A stretch of DNA of 64,000 nt, from the NCBI GenBank assembly GCA_903878805.1, contig CAIRJF010000010.1, forward strand, positions 1-64,000, written 5' to 3'. The stretch's first letter is position 1. Every line of letters begins with the position of its first letter. The stretch comes from an uncultured Verrucomicrobia subdivision 3 bacterium (lineage in GTDB: Bacteria; Verrucomicrobiota; Verrucomicrobiia; Limisphaerales; UBA11358). The notes below the pieces were generated by a model. It was not told where the DNA came from, did not search any database, and saw only the letters and a program-made list of their open reading frames with translations. Shown here in pieces: positions 17,623 through 25,952 of this stretch. The position numbers and the translations under genes are program-made.

Positions 17623-17727
17623 GAAAGCGGAAACTTGAAACCTGAAAAGCTAAAAATTGCGAAATGCCAATCGAACGGCGGTTGGGATTCCGGTTTCAGT
17701 TGTCCGGTTTCTCGTTTCCACTTTTGC
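17623..17727. repeat. Inverted heptanucleotide arrays upstream of prfC
   Basis: The left arm consists of consecutive 7-mers GAAAGCG, GAAACTT, GAAACCT, GAAAAGC (17623-17650), degrading to 17664. The right arm consists of GATTCCG, GTTTCAG, TTGTCCG, GTTTCTC, GTTTCCA (17686-17720), which read as GAAAC-type units on the other strand. The arms are opposed and could fold into a long imperfect hairpin. Confidence 0.65.
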
Positions 17728-17800
17728 CAATACTGCTTGCCGCCCTGCGCAAACTGCGCATAATGTCTGCCGGTCAATTTTCGTTGGACAGTGCGAATTT

Positions 17801-17877
17801 GCGCGCGTAGCTCAATTGGATAGAGCGTCAGCCTCCGAAGCTGAAGGTTGTGGGTTCGACCCCCGCCGCGCGCACCA
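17801..17877 (+). tRNA. tRNA-Arg (anticodon CCG)
   Basis: A 77-nt cloverleaf with encoded CCA. The acceptor stem GCGCGCG (17801-17807) pairs with CGCGCGC (17867-17873). The anticodon arm is TCAGC-CTCCGAA-GCTGA with anticodon CCG at 17835-17837, and GGGTTCGACCC forms the T arm. It reads CGG codons. Confidence 0.95.
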
Positions 17878-17947
17878 TTCCACCAGTTTGATTAAATCCC
17901 CATCGCGAGCGTGTCTTCTACTTGGAAAAAATACCTCTTGATTCAGT

Positions 17948-18034
17948 TGGTGCCGGCGGAGGGGGTCGAACCCACACATCGTTGAAGATACTAGATTTTG
18001 AGTCTAGCGCGTCTGCCAATTCCGCCACACCGGC
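17948..18034 (-). tRNA. tRNA-Leu (anticodon CAA)
   Basis: An 87-nt type II tRNA with encoded CCA. The 5' acceptor GCCGGTG (18034-18028) pairs with CGCCGGC (17958-17952) with one G-T. The anticodon loop CTCAAAA gives CAA, decoding UUG. A variable arm (ATCTTCAACGAT) precedes the T arm GGGTTCGACCC. Confidence 0.95.
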
Positions 18035-18077
18035 AACCAAGGGGTTTACTATATCATTTAGCGGTTTGAGGAAAAGC

Positions 18078-18108
18078 AAAAACGCCGGGGGAAATTTTCC
18101 ACCGGCGT
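18078..18108 (-). terminator. Rho-independent terminator of lipoprotein operon
   Basis: On the minus strand ACGCCGG...CCGGCGT (arms 18102-18108 and 18082-18088) is followed by TTTTT. It lies 20 bp after the LpoB-like stop and ends the four-gene lipoprotein operon. Confidence 0.75.
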
Positions 18109-18127
18109 CGCGAATTGAATTTATGAA

Positions 18128-18691
18128 TCAGAAACCAATACCACCGCGCGTGCCTTGCTTGGTGATTTCCTTTTCACCCTCCCAGACCGCCAACCCCTGC
18201 GTATCGGTAAGCGACAATTGGAAACTGTAAGTGGCCTGCTTGGTGTCGCCCGCGCCGGCGTTCAACTGGATGATTTTTCCCGACAGGCTGAAGTCCGCCG
18301 GATGTGTGGTCTGCTGCATCTGTTTGGCGAGCGGATCTTCCGACTGGCCGCCGAGGCCGAACGTGGTGGTGGTCACGGCCTTGCCGCTTTGCAACAGGGC
18401 GACACGGATTTTTTTGATCAGCAGGTCGGTGTCAATCTGGTTGCCGGTGTTGTTGACAATGCGGCTGATGGCGAGAATCGCGGGCGGGTTTTTCACACGA
18501 CCAAGCGCGCCGGACGCCAGCAGTTCGCCAGTCATGGTATCAGCGGCCTGGATGTAGTCTTGGATGTTGATCTGGCCGACGCTGACGATGTTCCGGTTGC
18601 CGCCGGTCTCGACGTAATGCGCGTCGGTGCCGCAGCCGGTGATGAACGCCGCACTGACGGCGACGAGGGAAACAATGATTTGATTTTTCAT
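18128..18691 (-). CDS. lpoB: LpoB-like lipoprotein activator of penicillin-binding protein
   Basis: A 187-residue lipoprotein with lipobox FITGC after a short signal peptide. The body matches the LpoB/YcfM family pattern: QINIQDYIQAADTMTGELLAS, ILAISRIVNNTGNQIDTDLLIKKIR, ADFSLSGKIIQL and TYSFQLSLTDTQGLAVWEGEKEI. In E. coli LpoB stimulates PBP1B from the outer membrane. Here it follows a YcfL-like gene (27-bp gap) and a COG3014-like lipoprotein gene, a conserved neighbourhood. The long extended N-terminal linker of E. coli LpoB is not evident, so the partner PBP remains an inference. Confidence 0.85.
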   Translation of the reverse strand: MKNQIIVSLVAVSAAFITGCGTDAHYVETGGNRNIVSVGQINIQDYIQAADTMTGELLASGALGRVKNPPAILAISRIVNNTGNQIDTDLLIKKIRVALLQSGKAVTTTTFGLGGQSEDPLAKQMQQTTHPADFSLSGKIIQLNAGAGDTKQATYSFQLSLTDTQGLAVWEGEKEITKQGTRGGIGF

Positions 18692-18717
18692 TTTTTGGTT
18701 CGTTTCAGGATGAATGA

Positions 18718-19131
18718 TTATTTGCCGAGAATCAGTTTCAGACGGAAATCCTTGGCGGCTTCCGTCGGCGCGACCGCACTGATGAATTTGCTTTCGCCCC
18801 CGTTGATTTCAGCGGCGACGGCGGCGCTGGCGGAATCGCTGATTTGCATTCCGTTCAAGTCAAACCACTCGAAGCGGTAGTTGAACGTCTGCAACGAACC
18901 GGTCTGGTTGAGCAGCTCCGCCTGCACCTTGAGAAAGCCGCCGGGCGTCGTCACCGTGTTAATGCCGACCACGCCGACCTTACGGGCGAGGCCCGTGTCG
19001 CTGATGACGCGCTGGTCGGAAATCATGGTGCGCTGGCCAACCTGCTGCGCATTCTGCACCGAGTTCATGCTGTTGTGACAACCCGCCACCGCGAGCGCGG
19101 CGGCCAACATTGCGATAAATTTTATTTTCAT
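18718..19131 (-). CDS. ycfL: YcfL-like (DUF1425) lipoprotein
   Basis: A 137-residue lipoprotein with lipobox AVAGC. The mature part is a small beta-sandwich with VVGINTVTTPGGFLKVQAEL and YRFEWFDLNGMQI, characteristic of the YcfL/DUF1425 family. Its function is unknown; it is commonly encoded beside lpoB, as here. The start codon overlaps the upstream gene's stop by 4 bases (19128-19131), implying translational coupling. Confidence 0.8.
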   Translation of the reverse strand: MKIKFIAMLAAALAVAGCHNSMNSVQNAQQVGQRTMISDQRVISDTGLARKVGVVGINTVTTPGGFLKVQAELLNQTGSLQTFNYRFEWFDLNGMQISDSASAAVAAEINGGESKFISAVAPTEAAKDFRLKLILGK

Positions 19132-20603
19132 TTTAATTTGAACTGGCTGACCAACAGCGGCGTCCCCGCACCGATGGACTTCACATAAACGACATTGATG
19201 GCGGCACCAGCGTTCAAAGATGCTTGCACGCCGCCCGCCGGGGTCAAATCATTTTTTACACCGGCCAGCGCGACGGCCAGCGTCATGCCATTAGCCGTGG
19301 ACAATAAAATTTTTCCATCTGCCGGCGTGGGCAGGCGGCAGATTTGAAACTCCTTCGGCAGCGTCGTCCAGGTGCGCGTATCGGCGATGTTTACGGCCAT
19401 TTGATAAATCGCTGTCGAAGCCTGCACGAGCAAACCGACCCAGTCGTTCTGCTGCCGCGCGGCATCGTTGGCGACATACGCGGCGGCGGCTTTGACGACC
19501 GTTGACGCGATGGTTTTGGTGATGACGACCGGCAGTTCATTTTTGTAATCCCGCTTAACGATGCTGTCCAGGCTACAAATGATTTCGGTATTGTAACTTT
19601 TGCCGTTCGCGGTCACGGTCAGGCTGCGTTGAAAATCCCCCTGCGGCTTGATGGTCGGGAACGCGGCGCCGATGTAGGAAACTTTTGAAAAAATAATCGG
19701 GATGTTGATCTGAATCTGGTCGCGCATCGGCGCGCAGCCGGTTTCAAAAATCACATACGTCGTCGCGGCGGGCGGGCGGCCGTTCAAAAAATCATTCACC
19801 GCCGCCAAATCTTGCTGCACATATTTGTTGCCCGGCACGCAACTGGCCGCACGCGCCAGCGATTTGTGTGCGCGCTCCAAATCCGATCCGTCCACCGCGT
19901 TGGCCATGAAATAAATTCCGTCGAGATAAACGGTGAATGGATTGACGTAATCGGAATAAACCTTGATGTCGTTGATGCCCGCCATCGAATTTTGCAACTG
20001 CGATTGGAATTCGGGGCTTTGCTCCGCGCTACGGATGGCCGCGCTGTCCTTTTGCTCGGCGGCTTCGGCCTGCGTTTTTTCGATGCGCCGCCGGTTGTCC
20101 GCGACCGCGTCCTGCTGGCGTTGATAAGCGCGGATGATTTCCGGTCGCGCCTTATCCGGCTGGCCCAGCGCGAGATAATTCAGCGCGCGATAGGTGTTGA
20201 GCATGATGCCGTCGTAGGAACGGCCTTCGTAGGCGAGGTTCGCTTGATTGGAGAGCAACGCGCCGGTCTCCTGGCCGAGCCGGATTTTCGCCATCTGCGA
20301 ATAGTCATCAATTTTATTTTGCGCCACGTCGAACGCCTGGTTGCTGTCGTCGTAACGTCCGGCGGCGCGCAGCACCGCGCCCTGTTCCAAGCGCCAGACG
20401 ATCGCGTCCTTGCCGCCCGCATGTTTATCCGCCTGCTTCGTGGCTTCGGTGACGGCGTTCGTCACATCACCCTGATGCCAATAGACAATAACCTTGTTCT
20501 CCTGCTCGTAAGTTTTGCAGCCAGCGCCAAGAAAGCTCACGGCCAAAACCGGCAGGACGAGGCAGATGAATTTTTTGAAAAAGAATTTTCCTTGAACCTT
20601 CAC
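19128..20603 (-). CDS. Large helical lipoprotein, COG3014-like
   Basis: A 491-residue lipoprotein with signal peptide and lipobox FLGAGC. The N-terminal 250 residues are TPR-like helical pairs (GDVTNAVTEATKQADKH, AGRYDDSNQAFDVAQNKID, YRALNYLALGQPDKARPEI). The C-terminal half is beta-rich (NIPIIFSKVSYIGAAFP, SLTVTANGKSYNTEII). This layout matches uncharacterised COG3014 lipoproteins that accompany ycfL/lpoB homologues in many Gram-negatives. A scaffold role for the Lpo/PBP complex at the outer membrane is a guess from neighbourhood. Confidence 0.78.
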   Translation of the reverse strand: MKVQGKFFFKKFICLVLPVLAVSFLGAGCKTYEQENKVIVYWHQGDVTNAVTEATKQADKHAGGKDAIVWRLEQGAVLRAAGRYDDSNQAFDVAQNKIDDYSQMAKIRLGQETGALLSNQANLAYEGRSYDGIMLNTYRALNYLALGQPDKARPEIIRAYQRQQDAVADNRRRIEKTQAEAAEQKDSAAIRSAEQSPEFQSQLQNSMAGINDIKVYSDYVNPFTVYLDGIYFMANAVDGSDLERAHKSLARAASCVPGNKYVQQDLAAVNDFLNGRPPAATTYVIFETGCAPMRDQIQINIPIIFSKVSYIGAAFPTIKPQGDFQRSLTVTANGKSYNTEIICSLDSIVKRDYKNELPVVITKTIASTVVKAAAAYVANDAARQQNDWVGLLVQASTAIYQMAVNIADTRTWTTLPKEFQICRLPTPADGKILLSTANGMTLAVALAGVKNDLTPAGGVQASLNAGAAINVVYVKSIGAGTPLLVSQFKLK

Positions 20604-20683
20604 AATTTCCTCGGATGAAAAATACTTTTTGATGGGGTTGCGCCGGCCATGCCGCCAGCTGATTTCAATTCTCCAGCGGAAAA

Positions 20684-21049
20684 TTATTTCGCCGGCGGCG
20701 GCGCGGAATTGCCGGTCGGTGCGGGCATGGTGGCCGGACGGCCATACTGATCCACCAAAATGTCATACGGAATCTGCACCGTGCGGCCGTCCGACGTCGT
20801 CTCCGTCTTCCAATAACGCACCATGTGATACTGCGGATTGAACGAGTTGGCGAAGCCATGCGTCGTGCCTTGCACCGTGCCGACGCCGAAGCCCGCGACG
20901 TTGCCCGCCACCGTGCCGACGCCCGCGCCCACGTCCTTGCCCGCCGTCGGCCCCGGCTGATACGGATTGCCCGCGCCGTAGTCAGTGCGGCAGCCGGTCG
21001 CCACGGCCAGCAGGCCAGCGAAAATCGCGATGACGGAAATTTTTTTCAT
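20684..21049 (-). CDS. Small Gly-rich lipoprotein
   Basis: A 121-residue lipoprotein starting at the ATG at 21049 (MKKISVIAIF), although the frame is open further upstream to 21148. The lipobox is AVATGC. The mature region has a glycine-rich repeat-like stretch with alternating VGAGVGTVAGNVAGFGVGTV, a pattern seen in Gly-zipper lipoproteins, then a YHMVRYWKTETTSDGR segment and a Pro-rich tail. It is first in the lipoprotein operon leading to the LpoB-like gene (80-bp gap to the next gene). No specific function is recognised. Confidence 0.72.
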   Translation of the reverse strand: MKKISVIAIFAGLLAVATGCRTDYGAGNPYQPGPTAGKDVGAGVGTVAGNVAGFGVGTVQGTTHGFANSFNPQYHMVRYWKTETTSDGRTVQIPYDILVDQYGRPATMPAPTGNSAPPPAK

Positions 21050-21159
21050 GGTGAACGAGTCATTCATTTTGATGCGGCTTAATTCTTGTGCCGGTAACCA
21101 TTCGCTTTCAAGTAAATTATCTCTAATAGCATTTGCCCTTGGACGCAACTCCGCCTTTA

Positions 21160-21942
21160 ATGTTCAATGTGATTGCCAAACGTGTCATCCCCTGCCTCGA
21201 CGTCCACGACGGCCAGGTCACGCGCGGCGTCCAGTTCGGCGTCGCCGAAACCGGCGGACTCAAAAACGTCGGCGACCCCGTGGAACTCGCGCTCCGCTAC
21301 AACGAGCAGGGCGCGGACGAAATGGTTTTCTTCGACATCACCGCCACCGCGCACGGGCGTGGCACGATGGTGGACGTCATCGAACGCGCCGCCGACCAAT
21401 GCTTCATGCCGCTCACCGTCGGCGGCGGTATCAAGTCTGTGGAAGACATGTTCACCATGCTGCGCGCCGGGGCGGACAAGATTTCCATCAATTCCAGCGC
21501 CATCGCCAATCCCGAACTCATCCGGCAGGGCGCGGAAAAATTCGGCAGCCAGTGCATCGTCGTCTCCATTGACGCAAAAAAAATCGCGCCCGACAAATGG
21601 GGCGTATTCTCGCACGGCGGACGCAAAGACACCGGCCTCGACGCCGTGGAATGGGCCAAACGCGCCGTCGCGCTCGGTGCGGGCGAAATTGTTTTGAACT
21701 CCATTGACGCTGACGGCACGAAAGCCGGATTTGATTTGGTCATCACGCGACGCGTGAGCGAAGCCGTGGGCGTGCCGGTGGTGGCCAGCGGCGGCGCGGG
21801 CAGCCTCGAACACATGGCCGAAGTTTTATTGGCAGGCAAAGCCGACGCCGTCCTCGCCGCGAGCATTTTCCACTTTGGCACTTACACCGTCGGCGACGTG
21901 AAACGGTTTTTGCAGGAGAAGAACATTTCGGTGCGGATTTAG
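21160..21942 (+). CDS. hisF: Imidazole glycerol phosphate synthase cyclase subunit
   Basis: A 260-residue (beta/alpha)8 enzyme of histidine biosynthesis that makes IGP and AICAR from PRFAR with ammonia from HisH. The catalytic Asp of strand 1 is in [24 protein letters not shown] forms the first phosphate site, the second catalytic Asp is in VVSIDAKK, and [11 protein letters not shown] the second phosphate loop. The ATG at 21160 is preferred over an in-frame TTG at 21133 because homology starts there. No other his gene is adjacent, so it is a dispersed pathway gene. Confidence 0.95.
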   Translation: MFNVIAKRVIPCLDVHDGQVTRGVQFGVAETGGLKNVGDPVELALRYNEQGADEMVFFDITATAHGRGTMVDVIERAADQCFMPLTVGGGIKSVEDMFTMLRAGADKISINSSAIANPELIRQGAEKFGSQCIVVSIDAKKIAPDKWGVFSHGGRKDTGLDAVEWAKRAVALGAGEIVLNSIDADGTKAGFDLVITRRVSEAVGVPVVASGGAGSLEHMAEVLLAGKADAVLAASIFHFGTYTVGDVKRFLQEKNISVRI

Positions 21943-21945
21943 GAA

Positions 21946-22206
21946 TCACGGCGAAAGTTTTTCGCGGTGCGGCTGGTGGTCGCGATTCCAGCGGGACAAG
22001 GCGGCGTCGTTGGTGTCGGCAAACAGAAATGGCAGCGTCGGCGATTCGACGTGGCCGTCGCAAAAGACCACGTTGGCTTTGCCTTGATGACGCGCGTAAC
22101 TTCTTTTGGTGCGGCCAAACGCGCAATAGAAAAGTGAACCGCTGAAAAATTCAAAAACGCAGGGTGATTTCTGCTTGCTCGAATGAAAACTGTCCGTATG
22201 CTTCAA
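21946..22206 (-). pseudogene. C-terminal remnant of H-X9-DG-type prepilin
   Basis: The frame contains RHQGKANVVFCDGHVES followed by SRWNRDHQPHRE, the diagnostic C-terminus of prepilin-like proteins with an H-X9-DG tail that are abundant in Verrucomicrobia and Planctomycetes. The N-terminal methylation segment and central 150-200 residues are missing. The first half of this frame does not look like the family and probably represents unrelated flank. It is a relic gene rather than a functional one. Confidence 0.65.
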
Positions 22207-22226
22207 TTATTCCTCAAATAGAGGTT

Positions 22227-24761
22227 ATGAAAAGTTGGATACACAAACAGCTTCAATCTTTGAAAGCAGTTGGGTTTATTTTTTCCATTGCTTTGGCGTT
22301 TCTTTTTTCAATTCAATTCCTGCGCGCAAATATAATTAGTTGGGGAACTAATACAGAATCTGCAGCGAGCGCTCCTAATTTGGCAGGAATGAAATCCATC
22401 GCCGCAGGTTACTGGCATAATCTGGCAATCAAATCCACCAACAGTGTTGTTGCCTGGGGTTTGAATGTTTACAGCCAGACAAACGTGCCGTCAGGTTTGA
22501 AAGCCATCGCAGTTGCGGCTGGACGCGATCACAGTCTGGCACTTACGACTAATGGCACAGTCGTCGGATGGGGCATCAACAGCAATTATTTTAACAGCGA
22601 TCCTTCTCAAAATGAATATTTTGGTCAGGCTGACATTCCGCTGGGCTTGAGCAATGTTGTCGCCATCGCCGCTGGCGCTTTTCATAGCGCAGCACTTGAA
22701 AGTAACGGCACTGTGATTTGTTGGGGTTACAATTTTTACGGACAGACCAACGTGCCAGCCGATTTGACAAACGCCATCGCCATTGCTTGTGGCAATTCTT
22801 TTAGTTTGGCACTGCGAAGCGATGGCACAGTCGAGGGTTGGGGCGATAATTTTTATGGGCAGATTGATATTCCAACAGATTTGACAAATATTGTCGCCAT
22901 TGCTGCTGGTGGTTTTCACGGCCTTGCGCTCAAAGCGGATGGCACAGTCGAAGGTTGGGGTTATGATTTTTATGGTCAGGCCGATTCACCGACGGATTTA
23001 ACAAACGCAGTCGCCGTAGCTGCGGGCTACACCCACAGCATCGCTTTGCGGAATGACGGCACTGTTACGGCTTGGGGCGATGACACATACGGACAGATAA
23101 ATGTGCAAACAAACAAGACTTCAGGATTGCACAGCGTCTTGGCGATTGCAGGTGGTTACAGTTATAGCCTCGCTCTTACAAATGACAGTCCGCTCATCAC
23201 CACCGATCTTCCTGCGAACGTGACCACGAATGCTGGCGCAACGGTGCATTTGACTGTGGGCGTGACCGGCGCGACACCATTAACTTACCGATGGTGGTTC
23301 AACAATGCCTTAACTGTTTCAAATAATTCAAGTTCGCTCACGCTTTCAAATTTAACGACTGCCAGTGATGGAAATTATTTTGTCGTTGTCAGCAATGCGA
23401 TTGGTTCTGTGACAAGCAGCGTCGTTACGCTGACCATTGTTAATGTTGGCGCACCCATCATCGTCACAAATCCTGCGAGCAAAACGGTCAATCTTGGCGG
23501 CAGCACGAATTTTGCAGTTGCGGCCATTGGCAACGCGCCATTGAATTATCAATGGTGGATGATTTCCGGCACAACCAATTCTTACAGCACAAACCTTATC
23601 ACTGGCGCAACGAATTCATTTTACACGGTCAGCAATGCACAGGCGACCGACGCTGGAAATTATTTTGTGGTTGTGACAAATCTCGTGAGTTCGGCGACTA
23701 GCAGCGTAGCCATTCTCACCGTGCGTTTGCCGCCGACAATTACGAACGACCTTCCAGCAAGCATGACTACGAACGCGGGCGCAACGGTTCATTTCATTTT
23801 GGGTGTCACAGGTGCGACGCCACTAACTTACAAATGGTGGTTCAACAATGCCTTAACTGTTTCAAATAATTTGAGTTCACTGACGATTTCAAATTTAACA
23901 ACCGTCAATGCCGGAAATTATTTTGTCGTCGTCAGCAACGTGGTTGGTTCAGCGACCAGCAGTGTCGTCACATTGGCCGTGGTTGATGTCGGCGCACCGA
24001 TTATTGTCACAAATCCGGCGAGCAAGACGGTCAACCTCGGTGGCAGCACAAATTTCATGGTTACGGCGATTGGTAGCGCGCCGTTGAGTTATCAATGGTG
24101 GGTGATTTCCGGCACAACCAATTCTTACAGCACAAACCTTATCACTGACGCAACGAATTCTCTTTATACGGTCAGCAATGCTCAAGCGACGGATGCCGGA
24201 AATTATTTTGTTGTCGTGACCAATCTTGTGAACTCGGCAACCAGCAGCGTTGCTGTTCTTACCGTGCGCCTGCCACCAGCGATTACAAATGATCTTCCTG
24301 CGAACGTAACCACCAATGCTTATACTACAGTAATTTTCAAAATTGGTGTGACGGGTGCGACGCCGCTAACTTACAAGTGGTGGTTCAACAATGCGCTCAC
24401 CGTTTCAAATAATTTAAGTTCACTGACACTGAACAACGTCACGAGCAACAACATTGGCAATTACTTCGTTGTTATCAGTAATGTGGTTGGTTCTGTGACC
24501 AGCAGCGTTGTCGCATTAAGCGTTATCTACAATCCATCGCTGACCCCGGCACAGCTCTATTTTTTAAGCCACTCCGGCTTAAATGGAGACTCGCTGATGA
24601 TTGCCATGGAAGCGGGTAAAAATTATCGCGTCCAAGCCACCACCAATCTCCAAAGCTGGTTCGATGTCACAAATTTTTTAAGCACTTCGACACTTATGGA
24701 TTACACCAATTCATTGTCAACAAATGCAGACACAATGTTCTATCGTGTCGTGTCGCCGTAG
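22227..24761 (+). CDS. Exported RCC1-repeat / Ig-like domain protein
   Basis: An 844-residue secreted protein. An N-terminal hydrophobic segment (about 15-40) follows ATG 22227, which has GAGG just upstream; the frame is open to 22164 but without a better start. Residues about 40-330 hold six to seven RCC1-type units (AIAAGYWHNLAIKS, VVAWGLNVYSQTNVP, GTVVGWGINSN), probably a beta-propeller. Residues about 330-780 are five Ig-like domains in an A-B-A-B-A order with near-identical DNA (see repeat entry). The last 60 residues (NYRVQATTNLQSWFDVTNFLS) match a tail common in large exported Verrucomicrobia proteins. It is probably cell-surface or extracellular; ligand unknown. Confidence 0.82.
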   Translation: MKSWIHKQLQSLKAVGFIFSIALAFLFSIQFLRANIISWGTNTESAASAPNLAGMKSIAAGYWHNLAIKSTNSVVAWGLNVYSQTNVPSGLKAIAVAAGRDHSLALTTNGTVVGWGINSNYFNSDPSQNEYFGQADIPLGLSNVVAIAAGAFHSAALESNGTVICWGYNFYGQTNVPADLTNAIAIACGNSFSLALRSDGTVEGWGDNFYGQIDIPTDLTNIVAIAAGGFHGLALKADGTVEGWGYDFYGQADSPTDLTNAVAVAAGYTHSIALRNDGTVTAWGDDTYGQINVQTNKTSGLHSVLAIAGGYSYSLALTNDSPLITTDLPANVTTNAGATVHLTVGVTGATPLTYRWWFNNALTVSNNSSSLTLSNLTTASDGNYFVVVSNAIGSVTSSVVTLTIVNVGAPIIVTNPASKTVNLGGSTNFAVAAIGNAPLNYQWWMISGTTNSYSTNLITGATNSFYTVSNAQATDAGNYFVVVTNLVSSATSSVAILTVRLPPTITNDLPASMTTNAGATVHFILGVTGATPLTYKWWFNNALTVSNNLSSLTISNLTTVNAGNYFVVVSNVVGSATSSVVTLAVVDVGAPIIVTNPASKTVNLGGSTNFMVTAIGSAPLSYQWWVISGTTNSYSTNLITDATNSLYTVSNAQATDAGNYFVVVTNLVNSATSSVAVLTVRLPPAITNDLPANVTTNAYTTVIFKIGVTGATPLTYKWWFNNALTVSNNLSSLTLNNVTSNNIGNYFVVISNVVGSVTSSVVALSVIYNPSLTPAQLYFLSHSGLNGDSLMIAMEAGKNYRVQATTNLQSWFDVTNFLSTSTLMDYTNSLSTNADTMFYRVVSP
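23195..24530 (+). repeat. Tandem 540-bp repeats encoding Ig-like domain pairs
   Basis: The unit encodes an A domain (DLPANVTTNAGATVHL...TYRWWFNN) and a B domain (NPASKTVNLGGSTNF...YQWW). A copies start near 23195, 23735 and 24275 and B copies near 23450 and 23990. Shared motifs are offset by 540-543 bp with high nucleotide identity, indicating recent duplication or gene conversion. Confidence 0.8.
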
Positions 24762-24790
24762 GATTTTTCTTTCGTCGTCGTTTTCAAAAT

Positions 24791-25837
24791 TTAATCCACA
24801 TTTAAGTTCTTCCGCAGCGTTTCCGCGATTTGAATGAACGCCTTGCCCGCCACGTGATTCGGCGTGGAAACCACAATCGGCATCCCACGGTCGCCGCCTT
24901 CGCGGATTTCGGTGAAGATCGGCACTTCGCCGAGGAACGGAACCTTTTGCCGCGCGGCTTCGTCCTTGCCGCCGCCGTGGCCGAAAATTTCCACGCGCTC
25001 GCCGTTCGGCGTGGTGAAGTAGCTCATGTTTTCAACGATGCCGAGGATCGGCACATTCACCTTGCGGAACATCGCGATGCCTTTGCGCACGACGCCGAGC
25101 GACGCCTCCTGCGGCGTGCTGATGATGACGCCGCCGTCGAGCGGCACGGTCTGGCAGAGGGAAAGTTGCGCGTCGCCCGTGCCCGGCGGCAGATCCACGA
25201 GCAGAAAATCCAGTTCGCCCCACTCGACGGCGAGGAGAAATTGCTGGATGGTCTTCGTGATCATCGGCCCGCGCCAAATCACCGGCTGGTCGTCCGTGAC
25301 CAGCAAGCCGATGCTCATCACTTTCACGCCGTGATTGGCCGGCGGCACGAGGCGCTCGGCGGCGTTGACGGTCGGTTTTTCGTGAACGCCCATCATCAGC
25401 GGAATGCTCGGCCCGTAAATGTCGCAATCCAGCAACCCGACTTTCGCACCGAGATGCGTGAGCGCGCACGCAAGGTTGACCGAGCAAGTGGATTTGCCCA
25501 CGCCGCCCTTGCCGCTGGCGATGGCGATGATTCTTTTTACGCCGGAAACTTTATTTTGATTCGCGAACGGATTTGTCGGCGCGGCTTGCCCGGCGGCAGG
25601 CTGGCGCACTTCGACGTGAACGTGATTCACGCCGGAAAGATTTTTGAGGACGCGCTCGCTTTCGATTTTGATCTGCTGCGCGGCTTCGGGATTCGGCGAA
25701 GTCAATTGCATCGTGACGCTCACCGCGCCGTTCGCAGCGGAAATGTCTTTGACGAGGCCGAACGAAACGATGTCGCGCGAATAGCCGGGATATTTTACGG
25801 ACTTGAGCGCGGTTTGAATTTCTTCCTGTGACAACAT
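24791..25837 (-). CDS. mrp: Mrp/ApbC-type P-loop iron-sulfur carrier
   Basis: A 348-residue ParA/MinD-like ATPase. The N-terminal 95 residues are a DUF59/MIP18 domain (SVTMQLTSPNPEAAQQIK), then the deviant Walker A GKGGVGKST (about 109-117), DCDIYGPSIPLMMG, and LVDLPPGTGDAQL. These proteins act as Fe-S cluster carriers. In most, a CxxC after ENMS binds the bridging cluster; here that segment reads VENMSYFTTPNGERVEIFG with no cysteines, so cluster binding may be altered or absent. It is convergent with the RCC1/Ig gene. Confidence 0.9.
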   Translation of the reverse strand: MLSQEEIQTALKSVKYPGYSRDIVSFGLVKDISAANGAVSVTMQLTSPNPEAAQQIKIESERVLKNLSGVNHVHVEVRQPAAGQAAPTNPFANQNKVSGVKRIIAIASGKGGVGKSTCSVNLACALTHLGAKVGLLDCDIYGPSIPLMMGVHEKPTVNAAERLVPPANHGVKVMSIGLLVTDDQPVIWRGPMITKTIQQFLLAVEWGELDFLLVDLPPGTGDAQLSLCQTVPLDGGVIISTPQEASLGVVRKGIAMFRKVNVPILGIVENMSYFTTPNGERVEIFGHGGGKDEAARQKVPFLGEVPIFTEIREGGDRGMPIVVSTPNHVAGKAFIQIAETLRKNLNVD

Positions 25838-25876
25838 GGCGGACAGGTTGCCAGCTTCGTGCGTGAAAACAAGTTT

Positions 25877-25949
25877 CGGAGCGCGGCTGTGCGCGAAGCG
25901 TCAGCGCGTTTAAATTGCTGCGGCTGGTCTGCGACACAGCCGCGCTCCG
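25877..25949. repeat. 73-bp palindromic interspersed element
   Basis: A perfect 15-bp inverted repeat (25877-25891 and 25935-25949, core GGAGCGCGGCTGTG) flanks a 43-base centre. It lies between mrp and the glutaminase gene, both on the minus strand. The structure fits a REP-like palindromic unit; it may act as an mRNA structure but lacks a U-tract. Confidence 0.65.
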
Positions 25950-25952
25950 TCG

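Noticed and set aside
22430-24530. Regular repeats considered as a CRISPR array
   Set aside because: They are in-frame protein repeats (RCC1 and Ig-like units) of 150-540 bp without short direct repeats and unique spacers.
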